From the NCBI GenBank assembly GCA_965203985.1, contig CBDBDS010000013.1:1116001-1180000 (forward strand): 64,000 nt of DNA. Direction: 5' to 3'. This document shows positions 9,091-17,829 of the stretch, piece by piece; within the stretch, counting starts at the first letter, position 1, and each line of letters starts with the position of its first letter. The notes beneath the pieces were generated by a model. That model was not told the origin of the DNA. It made no database searches and worked only from the letters and a program-made list of their open reading frames with translations. This DNA is from Bin87 sp965203985. GTDB taxonomy: Bacteria > Chloroflexota > Dehalococcoidia > Lucifugimonadales > UBA3495. A program made the position numbers and the translations under genes.

Positions 9091-10050
9091 TCAGTTTGTC
9101 GCCGGCTGTGACCACCCCAGCAATTCGCGGATCACGCGCAGTGATGCCGGGACGTCGACACCCCCGGGTTCTGACACCCGGACAGGCCCACCGTTTTCGT
9201 CCAGCACCCGGCAGCGGCCCCACAGGGCGTTGTCATCGGTGGTTGTCGAGTCATCTACCGTCATCGTCACCGAGCGAAGCTTGATGGCGTGTGGGGCTAT
9301 CGCCGCGACCAGCGTCAGCGGGTCGTACATATTGAACCGCTCGCGCGTGGGGCCTTGCCGGAACCAACCGGCAAGCAACCGTTCAGCCAGGATGCCGGCC
9401 GCGGATGACGGGCGCGCGCTGGCCACATCTTCGGAGGTAAGGAAAACCTGTCGGCACGGCGCCATGTCGATCAGAGTTAGCGGAATCCCCGATTCCATCA
9501 CCAGACGGGCGGCCGTCGGATCACTGTAAAAGTTGAACTCTGCGTGCGGCGTGATATTCCCGGAAGTCTGCACGGCGCCGCCCATGACCAGCAGGCGCTT
9601 GGCCAGCGGCAAAACCGTTGGGTGATCCCGGTGCAGCCGGGCAAGGTTGGTAAGGGGTCCCAGGGCAATCACAGTGACGGCGCCCGGATTCGCCCGGAGG
9701 GTTTGAGCCAGGAACTGCACCGCGCCAGTATCGGACGTGCGCGACGTTGGTGGAGGCAGGGGATGGGTAAGGCCCTCTGCGGAGTGGACATCACGTGCAT
9801 AGGCGAAGCGGCCGCGAACCGGCCGAGTGGCTCCTTTGGCTACAGGGATGTCCGTGCGCCCCAGGCTTTCCAGAATAGCCAATGCGTTTCGGGTTGCCGG
9901 CCCGATCGGGACATTGCCCGCGGTTGTGGTCAAGCCGATAACGTCGATCTCAGGCGATGACAGCGCCATCAGTAACGCTATGGCATCGTCAACACCGGGA
10001 TCGGTGTCGATCACCACCGGCTCCGGAGCTACGAGGTGCGGTGACGTCAT
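9091..10050 (-). CDS. Inosine-uridine-preferring nucleoside hydrolase family protein
   Basis: A 319-residue protein with the Ca-binding signature DTDPGVDDA at 15-23 (Asp15, Asp17, Asp21, Asp22) and the full family length. It should cleave the N-glycosidic bond of a ribonucleoside to ribose and base. It lies between a phosphodiesterase (18 bases downstream) and an SDR-like gene (4 bases upstream), all on the minus strand, suggesting one transcript. Exact base preference is not predictable. Confidence 0.9.
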   Translation of the reverse strand: MTSPHLVAPEPVVIDTDPGVDDAIALLMALSSPEIDVIGLTTTAGNVPIGPATRNALAILESLGRTDIPVAKGATRPVRGRFAYARDVHSAEGLTHPLPPPTSRTSDTGAVQFLAQTLRANPGAVTVIALGPLTNLARLHRDHPTVLPLAKRLLVMGGAVQTSGNITPHAEFNFYSDPTAARLVMESGIPLTLIDMAPCRQVFLTSEDVASARPSSAAGILAERLLAGWFRQGPTRERFNMYDPLTLVAAIAPHAIKLRSVTMTVDDSTTTDDNALWGRCRVLDENGGPVRVSEPGGVDVPASLRVIRELLGWSQPATN

Positions 10051-10054
10051 GCGG

Positions 10055-11095
10055 TCAACTCGGTTCCAGGAGGACCGAATGGCAGTACGCGCGGATGGCG
10101 CGAGCGGACGAATATTTGAACCGGAAGCCGGCGGATTGTTTGAATTTGGCTGAACTTACGATCAGCGGATGCTTCGACAACTGCCTTCCCATGGAGTTGA
10201 ACGACCGGTTGGCTCCGGCGTGCCGGGGCAGCCCGGGAACCCGGCACCACTCCAGAATGTCCAACGAATCTACTACCCCGTCGCCGGCCACGTTGAACAC
10301 TCCGTCCAAACGCTGCGTTATCACGCGCTCTATCGCTCGCGCGAGGTCATGTTGATGGAGGAACTGGAGCGGAAAGCTGCGCTTCCGGTTGGCAGTAACG
10401 GCGGGCAGTAACAGCTCGTCAGCCGCGGGGCTCGCGTGATTGGCGCTGACTGACATGGTGGTGCGCAGCACGGCAACCTTCATTTCTTCGTCGGTATCGC
10501 CTTTGGCTGCTGTCGATGATGCGTCGTCTGCCGCAGCAGGCAAGGCAGGCTCGGCATCAGCGAGGTAACGGTGTTGGCGACTGGGATTTGTGGAGGTTCG
10601 CTCCGTGATGGGGATAGGGTTGTCGGCATTTGCGCCGTAGACACGAACGTCCGACAGGTAGATGAACTGACGCACTCCGGCGATGCGGGCCGAACGGAGC
10701 CAAAGTTGCGCGTCGGCACAGAACTGTTCGGGGTTGGGTCCGTCGTAATAGCTCCCAACATGGATCAGCGAATCGACACCTTCCAGTTGCAACACGTCCG
10801 GGATGTCGGCGACCGTCAGTTCGTGCCCCTGCAGGAACATGTCCCAGGCCTTCTGCTGCATGAAGTCCGGAATGTCGGACATGGTGAGGATGCCGCCCAC
10901 CCGATTTTGGGCCAGGCGGTAGGTGGAGATTCGTTCTACGGGCCAGCGCAACGGCCTTTCGGCGACTGCCACCAGCCAACAGTCGGGCCGTTCCTTCTCC
11001 AGGTACAACAACATCTGCGCCCCGAAACTGGATGCGGCGCCGACTACGGCGATGACGTGGGAGAACTCGCGCGGGGTTCCTAGTTCGGTGGTCAT
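10055..11095 (-). CDS. NAD-dependent epimerase-like (extended SDR) protein without clear catalytic lysine
   Basis: The 346-residue protein has an N-terminal Rossmann loop in altered form (VVGAASSFGAQML in place of TGGxGFIG), a conserved LIHVGSYYDGP segment and IYLSDVRVYGANADNP, as in UDP-sugar epimerases. Where the family has YxxxK the chain reads RYLADAEPAL, so the Lys is absent. A spacer rich in Ala, Asp and Ser follows at about 185-205. It may bind a nucleotide or sugar without redox chemistry, or use another residue. It lies in the minus-strand run downstream of the hopanoid genes, but 140 bases separate it from the aldolase. Confidence 0.65.
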   Translation of the reverse strand: MTTELGTPREFSHVIAVVGAASSFGAQMLLYLEKERPDCWLVAVAERPLRWPVERISTYRLAQNRVGGILTMSDIPDFMQQKAWDMFLQGHELTVADIPDVLQLEGVDSLIHVGSYYDGPNPEQFCADAQLWLRSARIAGVRQFIYLSDVRVYGANADNPIPITERTSTNPSRQHRYLADAEPALPAAADDASSTAAKGDTDEEMKVAVLRTTMSVSANHASPAADELLLPAVTANRKRSFPLQFLHQHDLARAIERVITQRLDGVFNVAGDGVVDSLDILEWCRVPGLPRHAGANRSFNSMGRQLSKHPLIVSSAKFKQSAGFRFKYSSARAIRAYCHSVLLEPS

Positions 11096-11234
11096 TAGTC
11101 AGCGCATTTGGATTGGCGGCCTAGCGGTAGTATTGTGCTCTGGATCGCGTTCCCGTGACGACTTCCGGTACCCTGGCGAGATTGCCACCCCCGCATCAAG
11201 TACGGGGTCGCAATGGCAAGTTGAAGGAAAGCGG

Positions 11235-11897
11235 TTAACGACCGTCGCGGAACATTTGCATCTCCGTGGCGATGGCGTCTTCAGGCAAGGCGGCGGCGGC
11301 TCGTGGGCCGAAGTTGCGGGCCAGCACGAAGATCTGCGCCAGTCGCTCCACCAGGTCGCAGACTTCCAGCGCCTCCCAGATGTCCGGCCCGACGCCCACG
11401 GCGCCGTGGTTGCGCAGCAGGGCAGCGTTCCGGTCGCCCAGCGCGGCGTAGGCTTGCTCGGCCAGTTCCTGCGTTCCGGGAAAGGCGTACTTGCTGACCT
11501 TGATCGGGCCGCCGATGGTCATCAGCATTTCGTCAATCAGCGGCGGAATGTCCCGCCCGACGACCGCGGCCACCGACGCGTAGATGGAGTGAGTATGCGC
11601 CACGGCCTGCACATCGGGCCGCTGACGGTAGATCTCGAGGTGCAGGCGGGTTTCCGACGATGGCGGCATGGGCGCCGGAGACACCGGCTCGCCGTCCAGG
11701 TTCACCACCACCAGTTCATCGGGCTGCAGCCGGTAGTAGGGATGATGCGTGGGCGTCACCAGCAGCAGGCTGTCGTCTCCCGGTCCGGTCAGACGCAGGC
11801 TGGTGTTACCGGAATACGCGCCCACCAGACCGCGCCGATACATCTCACGGGTGGCCTCGGTGAGGTTGGCGCGCTGTTCAGCCCATTGGTCGGACAC
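11235..11897 (-). CDS. Class II aldolase/adducin-family protein
   Basis: Translation most likely starts at GTG 11897 behind GGGAGGGAA, giving 220 residues and a 20-base overlap with hpnE; the frame is open up to 11957. The family motifs are clear: GAYSGNTSLRL for phosphate binding, TPTHHPYYRL, and the zinc site AHTHSIYAS with a later RNHGAVGVG. Relatives are L-fuculose-phosphate and ribulose-phosphate aldolases or epimerases. It is the last gene tightly coupled to the hopanoid operon. A role in making or consuming a sugar for hopanoid side chains is possible but unproven. Confidence 0.85.
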   Translation of the reverse strand: MSDQWAEQRANLTEATREMYRRGLVGAYSGNTSLRLTGPGDDSLLLVTPTHHPYYRLQPDELVVVNLDGEPVSPAPMPPSSETRLHLEIYRQRPDVQAVAHTHSIYASVAAVVGRDIPPLIDEMLMTIGGPIKVSKYAFPGTQELAEQAYAALGDRNAALLRNHGAVGVGPDIWEALEVCDLVERLAQIFVLARNFGPRAAAALPEDAIATEMQMFRDGR

Positions 11898-13317
11898 TAT
11901 TTCCCTCCCCGGTGACTGCGGCGGAGCCGAAACGCGACATAACCGCTGCAGCGGCATTATATCCGCTGATGATTGCGCCCTCCATAGTCGAAGGCCATCC
12001 CGTGTCCGTCCATTCCCCCGCCAAAAAGAGATTGGGCGATGCAGTGACCGGGCCGGGTCGGAATTGCTGTGCGCCGGGAGTGCACCGGAAAGTGGCGTTT
12101 CGCTGTTTCACTACTGTCGACTTCAGCAGCCGTGCATCACGGGCTTTGGGGAACGCGGCCCGCATCTCGGCGGCAATGCTGTTCATCAGGTCCGGTCGCG
12201 GCAGGTTGATGTGTTCCCACGCCGCGCTGATGGACACCGTCAACGACTGGCCGCCGTGCGGACGCTCACCGCCTCGGATTAACGAGCCGTTGAACACCCA
12301 TTGCAAGGGGTTGTCGAGAAAGTAGCAAAACTCCCCTTCCATCACCGGGCGGTCGTACTCAAGATGGACGTTGACGATGGGCGAGGATTGCAACTTGGTC
12401 AGCGAGTTGAAGGGCTCTTTCTCGGCCAGATCGTCCGGGATCAAACTGGGCAGGATCCAGAACGGCACCGCGCTTACGTAGGCGTCGGCGGCGAAAATAC
12501 TATCCTTCCCCGCCGCGACGCGCTGCACCGTCCCGTTGGCATCCGCCGCGATGGCATGAACCGGACAACCGAGCAGCGTGCGCACGCCCAGCTTGTGCAG
12601 GTACGCTTCGCTGGGCACGCCCAGCGCCTGTGTCAGGGACGTCTTGGGATACCCGATATTGATCTCGCGCCTGCCCCTCAACAAGCCGTCCTGGGCGATC
12701 ATCAATCCCATCGCCGCACTGACGTCGCGGATGTTGTCGTTGAGAGTTCCCTCAATAATCACGTTCCAGAGGTTGTAGATGCAGCGTTCGGACTGGCCGT
12801 GGTCTCTCAGCCAGTCGTAAAACGAGGTAGTTTGCATCGCCGGCGCGGTCCGGTCGGCTCGCATGGCGGCGATTACCCCGCGGACGGCGCGCACCTTGTC
12901 GCCCAGGCTCAGGTGGCGATAGGTGACGAAAGCGGCCAGCAGGTGGGCCGGGGCGGGGCCGCCGAGTCCGTACAGTTTGCCCCCGTGTCCGGCGCGGTCA
13001 TAGACATCGACGTTCAACCGGGGCTGTAAATGCCACAGGTCGCGGGCATCGATACGCTCCAGGAACTCGATGAGGTTGCGACAGGCGCCCACAAACACGT
13101 GCTGCCCGTTGTCCAGCTCCCGCCCGCTTTCCTGATCGACGAACGAAAAGGCTCGCCCCCCCAGGGATCTGCGAGCTTCGAGGAGCGTAACCCGCCAACC
13201 GGACTCGGCGAGCCTGGCAGCCGCGGCGATGCCCGCCAGACCCCCGCCAATTACCAGCGCCGATGGCTCGGCATCGCCGTGGCTATCGGTCACTTCATCA
13301 AAGGGCCCGTGAGCCAT
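11878..13317 (-). CDS. hpnE: HpnE, hydroxysqualene dehydroxylase (squalene-associated FAD-dependent desaturase)
   Basis: HpnE reduces hydroxysqualene to squalene in the HpnCDE route. The 479 residues start with a short polar leader and then the FAD-binding VIGGGLAGIAAAARLAESG (dinucleotide glycines about 24-29), LLEARRSLGGRAFSF, and the family-specific DNGQHVFVG segment. The C-terminal FAD segment LFLAGEWTDTGWPSTMEGAI is intact. It overlaps hpnD by 28 bases, showing tight coupling in a minus-strand operon. Confidence 0.95.
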   Translation of the reverse strand: MAHGPFDEVTDSHGDAEPSALVIGGGLAGIAAAARLAESGWRVTLLEARRSLGGRAFSFVDQESGRELDNGQHVFVGACRNLIEFLERIDARDLWHLQPRLNVDVYDRAGHGGKLYGLGGPAPAHLLAAFVTYRHLSLGDKVRAVRGVIAAMRADRTAPAMQTTSFYDWLRDHGQSERCIYNLWNVIIEGTLNDNIRDVSAAMGLMIAQDGLLRGRREINIGYPKTSLTQALGVPSEAYLHKLGVRTLLGCPVHAIAADANGTVQRVAAGKDSIFAADAYVSAVPFWILPSLIPDDLAEKEPFNSLTKLQSSPIVNVHLEYDRPVMEGEFCYFLDNPLQWVFNGSLIRGGERPHGGQSLTVSISAAWEHINLPRPDLMNSIAAEMRAAFPKARDARLLKSTVVKQRNATFRCTPGAQQFRPGPVTASPNLFLAGEWTDTGWPSTMEGAIISGYNAAAAVMSRFGSAAVTGEGNSVRPMG

Positions 13318-14186
13318 GCCCTGGCCATCAGCCCCAGCTTGGCGCCTTTGCTCAAGCTGATGCGCTCTTGAAACACGTCGTATCCGGCGGCTTCGATCTT
13401 GTTGAGCACTCCGCCGTAGATGAGGCCCAGGGCAGCCGGGCAGGCGCGGGATCTTGGCGAGAGGTAGGGCAGCAACCGCCGTCCGCTGGCGAAGTACTCC
13501 CGGGCCCGGTCGATCTGGAATTGCATCAGGCTGGCGAAACCGTCGGTCACCGCACGATTTTCCAAGTCCGCTTCGGTTACTCCATACCGGTCCAGCTCGT
13601 CCTGTGGCAAATAAACCCGACCGAACTCCCAGTCCTCAAGTACATCCCGGCAGATGTTGGTCAGCTGCATGGCCAGACCCAGATCGATGGCGTGCCGGCG
13701 GGCCTCTTCTCCGCCGCGAAAGCCGAAGATGTGGATGCAAATCAGGCCGACCACCGAGGCTACCTGGTAGCAATAAGCGCGCAATTCCTCGAAATTGGCG
13801 TACCTGGTCTTGACCAGGTCGGATTCCACTCCGCTCAGGACTTCCTGGAAGTATTCCTGGGGGATGTCGTAGGTTGCCGCTACGTCGGCCAGCCCGATGA
13901 ACAGCGGTTGGCTGGCGGCGCCGGCGTAGGCTTCGGCCAGCATATCGCGCAGGTACTCGATGCGCTGCAGCTTCTCAGCGTGGGTTCCTTCGGCGTCGAC
14001 CGAGTCGTCGCAATACCGGCAGAAGGTGTAAGCGACGTAGATGGCCCGCCGCTGCCGGGCCGGCAGCGTCAGGAAGGCGAAATAAAAGTTGCGGGCCTCG
14101 CGCCGGGTTACCCGGCGGCATTCCTCATAGGCCGCCGCCAAGGCCTCGGGCGACGGTGAGGATGCCGTGGACAACGGGGCAGTCAT
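13290..14186 (-). CDS. hpnD: HpnD, presqualene diphosphate synthase
   Basis: This 298-residue trans-prenyltransferase joins two farnesyl diphosphates to presqualene diphosphate. The first aspartate-rich motif is in YCDDSVDAEG and the second in LTNICRDVLEDW; both are intact. YASFARG-like substrate contacts are represented by RRAIYVAYTFCRYCD. It overlaps hpnE and lies 10 bases from hpnC, giving the canonical hpnCDE order. Confidence 0.95.
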   Translation of the reverse strand: MTAPLSTASSPSPEALAAAYEECRRVTRREARNFYFAFLTLPARQRRAIYVAYTFCRYCDDSVDAEGTHAEKLQRIEYLRDMLAEAYAGAASQPLFIGLADVAATYDIPQEYFQEVLSGVESDLVKTRYANFEELRAYCYQVASVVGLICIHIFGFRGGEEARRHAIDLGLAMQLTNICRDVLEDWEFGRVYLPQDELDRYGVTEADLENRAVTDGFASLMQFQIDRAREYFASGRRLLPYLSPRSRACPAALGLIYGGVLNKIEAAGYDVFQERISLSKGAKLGLMARAWLTGPLMK

Positions 14187-14196
14187 GGGGCTTGCC

Positions 14197-15195
14197 TCAG
14201 GACTTGGGCAATCCGTACCCGGCGCCCAACTTGCTGCCCAACCAGGCGGACGCCAACAACCACGCTTTCTGCCGTTTCGACAATGCGGGCCGGCGGCTCA
14301 GGACGTCGTATCCCTGCCGGCGAATGGCGTGGAGGACGGCCACGCCGCCCCGCGTGAAGAGGGCCACCGGCAATTGGGCTCGACGGTCCAGTGACTTAAC
14401 CAGAGGCGCGCCCTGTTGGAACATGCTCATGGCGATTTCGCATTCGTACCGCAACAGCGCGCGGAATGCATCGGTGGCTGTGCCGTTCGCGATGTCGCTC
14501 TCGGAGACACCGAACCGTCTCATGTCGATTTGGGGGAGGTAGATCCGGCCTCGGTCCCGATAGTCGCGGCTGACATCCTGCCAGAAATTGGTGAGTTGCA
14601 AAGCAGTGCAGGTGTGGTCGGCGAGTAGTTGCCGCCGCCGATCGGCGTACCCAAACAGGTATAGATATAAGTGTCCGACCGGGTTCGCCGAATGCCGGCA
14701 ATATTCCACCACGTCATCGAGTGTCTCGAAACGCCCGGATCCCTGATCCATCAAATTGGCGCGTATCAAGAGTTGGAAGGGCTCCCTCGGAATATCGAAC
14801 GTGGCCACCGTGTGCTGGACCGCGATGGAAATGGGGTGCGCAGGTTGACCGGAATAGATCGCCTCCAGTTCGTCTTCCCACCACGCCAGTTGGCCGCGGC
14901 GGTGGGCGGTGATCGTGTCGTCGAGTTTGCCGTTATCGATTGCGGTTGTAACCGGTTCCGAGGGCAGGGATTCGTCGCCCAGATCGTCCACCATCCGGCA
15001 CCAGGCGTAGATTGCATAGACGTGCGGCAGTTTTTGCCTGGGCGTGATCCAGCCGCCGACGTTGAAATTCTCGTAGTGGCTGCGGGCCAGCGTTTCGCAG
15101 TACCGGTACGCCTCGGCCAGCGTCACCGTCTCCGCGGATGCGATACTGCCGACCCCTTCATTGGAGGGGATTCGCTCTTCAACTGCCGCTGACAT
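14197..15195 (-). CDS. hpnC: HpnC, hydroxysqualene synthase
   Basis: HpnC converts presqualene diphosphate to hydroxysqualene. The 332-residue protein has the first Asp-rich motif in CRMVDDLGDES and the second in LTNFWQDVSRDYRDRG, as in squalene/phytoene synthases. The VGGWITPRQKLPHVYAIYAW segment near residue 45 matches HpnC rather than HpnD. It is followed by hpnD and hpnE and preceded by yjbQ and shc. All catalytic motifs are present. Confidence 0.95.
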   Translation of the reverse strand: MSAAVEERIPSNEGVGSIASAETVTLAEAYRYCETLARSHYENFNVGGWITPRQKLPHVYAIYAWCRMVDDLGDESLPSEPVTTAIDNGKLDDTITAHRRGQLAWWEDELEAIYSGQPAHPISIAVQHTVATFDIPREPFQLLIRANLMDQGSGRFETLDDVVEYCRHSANPVGHLYLYLFGYADRRRQLLADHTCTALQLTNFWQDVSRDYRDRGRIYLPQIDMRRFGVSESDIANGTATDAFRALLRYECEIAMSMFQQGAPLVKSLDRRAQLPVALFTRGGVAVLHAIRRQGYDVLSRRPALSKRQKAWLLASAWLGSKLGAGYGLPKS

Positions 15196-15218
15196 GTTGC
15201 TCGAGGTCCGGAGGTCGC

Positions 15219-15662
15219 CTACTCGCCCACGATCTGGACCATGACCTCGCGTGGCCGCGGGTGGTCCAGCTCAATGAAGAAAATGCTTTGCCACTGACCG
15301 AAGGGCATCTTCCCATCGATTAGCGGGATGGTTTCGCTCGACCCCAGCATCAAATGCTGCAGGTGCGCATGGCCGTTGGGAGATTCCTCCTCAGTCATGT
15401 TGACGGTGCGGACCGAGAAATCGTTGTGCCGGTATTCCCCGAAACGGGGGCACATCTTCTCCAGAAAACGCGTCATGTCTTCAATCAACAACGGTTCGTT
15501 CTCGTTGATGATCACGGCTGCGGTGGTGTGGCGGGAGTACACCACTACAAACCCGTTGCTGACGCGGGCCTTTCCGACACAACCCTTGACCCAGTCAGTG
15601 ATATCGATGAACTCGGGCGCGCCGGTGGTGTCGACTTTCAGGGAAAAATGTTCGGTTTTCAT
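15219..15662 (-). CDS. yjbQ: YjbQ/UPF0047 family protein (secondary thiamine-phosphate synthase type)
   Basis: This is a 147-residue protein from the ATG at 15662 (GTG at 15671 is possible). It has the conserved SRHTTAAVIINENEPLL segment, NGHAHLQHLMLGSSETIPL and a C-terminal GQWQSIFFIELDHPR; the His residues are the family's metal or phosphate ligands. Some members have weak thiamine-phosphate synthase activity, but the physiological role is unknown. It is unusual for it to sit inside a hopanoid operon, between shc and hpnC. Whether it has a part in hopanoid synthesis is open. Confidence 0.9.
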   Translation of the reverse strand: MKTEHFSLKVDTTGAPEFIDITDWVKGCVGKARVSNGFVVVYSRHTTAAVIINENEPLLIEDMTRFLEKMCPRFGEYRHNDFSVRTVNMTEEESPNGHAHLQHLMLGSSETIPLIDGKMPFGQWQSIFFIELDHPRPREVMVQIVGE

Positions 15663-15699
15663 GATCTGCACTCTGTAGGGGAGTGTGATGAACGGAAAC

Positions 15700-17802
15700 T
15701 TATGTGGGATGGGCTGAGGTACGAGCCTGCGGTCCGATAGGCCGAGAACCGTTGCCCCGGGATGCGCCGAGCGGGTCTTCTTGAACCCGGCACGCCCGAT
15801 AGCGGGCCAAGGCTATCAGCGGCCAGGTGTTTCGATAAAGGTGGTAGTTGATCATGAAACCCGCCGATAGCTCGGCGCCCTGGAATCCGCGTTCGCCGGC
15901 CTGCGGGATCCGGTCCACTCGTTCGCCTTTCAGGTACCCGGGAAACCCGGTGCCGGTGAAGTACGGCTCGTCCCAGTTGCCCTCCGCAAGTTGTGTTTCC
16001 AGCAAGTAGGCAACGCCGCGGTGCGTGGCCCGGTGGTCGCCGTATCCGGCGGCTACCAGCGCAATGATAGCCCAAGCGGTCTGGGAAGCGGTACTCGGCC
16101 CAACGCCTCGTTGCGTCGAATCTATGTAGGACGCGCACGATTCGCCCCAACCTCCGTCCGGGTTCTGATGGTCAATCAGCCACTGCACCGCTCGGCGGAC
16201 GTAGGGTTGACGCATGTTTTCGCCCGCGGCCTCCAACGCCGGCAGGACGGCTCCCAAGCCGTAGACGTAGTTTACGCCCCACCGGCCGAACCAACTACCA
16301 TCATCCTCCTGCTCGTGGCGCAAATAGCGATACGCCTCTTGCAGGAAAACTTGATCGGTCTTGTACCCGAGCTTGCCGTACATTTCCAAAACATGGGCGG
16401 TTACGTCCGCGCTGGACGGGTCAAGAACTTCGCCGAAATCGCTGAAGGTCAGGGCGGTGACGTAGCCGTGATTGTTGTCCTTGTCGAAGGATGCCCAACC
16501 ACCATCCCTGCTCTGCATCCCTCGCACCCAGTCGAGCGCGCGAGAGATAGAATCCTGGCGCAAACGGTCTTCAGCGCCCGGCAATTTGCCGAGGCGCAGA
16601 GCCAGCACCACCTCGGCGGTATCGTCGATGTCCGGATAACAGTTGTTGTGAAACTCGAAAGCCCACCCGCCAGGTTGCAGTTGGGGCGCCTGCACCTGCC
16701 AGTCACCACCGACCAGTATCTGCTTGCCGACCAGCCAACGGGTGGCCGCTTCCAGCATGGGATCATGGGGAGGCAATCCGCTTTCGGCCAGCCCCTGAAC
16801 GACCAAGCACGTGTCCCACACCGGCGAAATGCAGCCCTGAATGGTCCAGTGGTCGCCCTTTTGGATGGAGAAGCCGTCCAGCCCTTTGAAGCCGCGTGAC
16901 ATGATGGGATGCTCGTTGTCGAAGCCGCACACGCTGAGGGCGATCAGGCTGTACACCCAGGGGGGCTGAATACCGCCCCAGCTTCCATCGTCTTCCTGGT
17001 GATCCCGGATCCAACGAATGGCTTTGCGTTCCGCGATCTTGCTTAGTGGGTTGAAGGGAATGCGACCGTAAATCTTGCCCAGGGCCTGCTCGGCCAGATG
17101 CACCAGCCGGGGCAAGTTGAACCCTGGCGGTGACGGTATTGAATAATCGGTGCCCGCCCGACCGTCGGGGAACAGCTCGTCGATGGCATGTTCCGTCGCA
17201 ACGGGTCGAATCGGATGGCGCGACAGTACGATGGACAAGGGTACGATACATCCTCTGGCCCAACTGGCAAAGCGGTAAATGCTCAGCGGCGCCCAATCGG
17301 GCAGCAAGTTCATCTCGATGGGGAGCCTGGGAGTGCCGTCCCATTCCCACTGCCCGAAGAGCGCCAGCCAGATGCGGGTGAACATCCGGGCGCGCGGCAC
17401 ACCACCCCGTTGCAGAATGAACTGCCGGGCCCGGCTCATGTAGTCCGACTGCGCGTCTTCGCCGCACAGCTTCAGCGCGAAGTAGCATTCCACGGTGGTG
17501 GACAGATCGCCGGGAGCGCCGTAATAGATGGCCCACGATCCATCGTCCAACTGCTTGCTGCGGAGATAATTGACGATGTGCCGTTCGCGCTCCGGATTGT
17601 GATGGCCCAGGAACCGGGACAGCATCACGTACTCGGCTTCCATGGTGTTGTTCGATTCCAGCTCGCCCCACCAGAAGCCATCGGGGTCCTGAATCCGCCG
17701 GAAGTAGCCTTGAAGTCGCTCGATGGATGCGTCCAGCGCTTCAGGCGACGGCACTTCGATACGAGCGTCGGTCTCGCTGCGGATGATTTCCTGAACAACC
17801 AT
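15700..17802 (-). CDS. shc: Squalene-hopene cyclase
   Basis: This enzyme cyclises squalene to hopene/hopanol at the membrane. The 700 residues are slightly longer than usual (about 630-660). The catalytic acid motif DIDDTA lies near residue 392. At least six QW-type repeats are visible, for example EDDGSWGGIQPPW, SRDGGWASFDKDN, EDDGSWFGRWGVNY and NPDGGWGESC. The C-terminus contains FTGTGFPGYL and GFMINYHLYRNTWP, typical of bacterial SHC. The extra residues are a polar tail with PIGPQART. It lies between hpnA and yjbQ/hpnC in the same operon. Confidence 0.97.
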   Translation of the reverse strand: MVVQEIIRSETDARIEVPSPEALDASIERLQGYFRRIQDPDGFWWGELESNNTMEAEYVMLSRFLGHHNPERERHIVNYLRSKQLDDGSWAIYYGAPGDLSTTVECYFALKLCGEDAQSDYMSRARQFILQRGGVPRARMFTRIWLALFGQWEWDGTPRLPIEMNLLPDWAPLSIYRFASWARGCIVPLSIVLSRHPIRPVATEHAIDELFPDGRAGTDYSIPSPPGFNLPRLVHLAEQALGKIYGRIPFNPLSKIAERKAIRWIRDHQEDDGSWGGIQPPWVYSLIALSVCGFDNEHPIMSRGFKGLDGFSIQKGDHWTIQGCISPVWDTCLVVQGLAESGLPPHDPMLEAATRWLVGKQILVGGDWQVQAPQLQPGGWAFEFHNNCYPDIDDTAEVVLALRLGKLPGAEDRLRQDSISRALDWVRGMQSRDGGWASFDKDNNHGYVTALTFSDFGEVLDPSSADVTAHVLEMYGKLGYKTDQVFLQEAYRYLRHEQEDDGSWFGRWGVNYVYGLGAVLPALEAAGENMRQPYVRRAVQWLIDHQNPDGGWGESCASYIDSTQRGVGPSTASQTAWAIIALVAAGYGDHRATHRGVAYLLETQLAEGNWDEPYFTGTGFPGYLKGERVDRIPQAGERGFQGAELSAGFMINYHLYRNTWPLIALARYRACRVQEDPLGASRGNGSRPIGPQARTSAHPT

Positions 17803-17829
17803 GGTACTTGCGCCGCCAAATGTGAAGCG

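Noticed and set aside
7826..9529. Long plus-strand open frame (567 codons)
   Set aside because: It lies opposite the phosphodiesterase and nucleoside hydrolase genes, has low-complexity GC-driven composition and no family signature.
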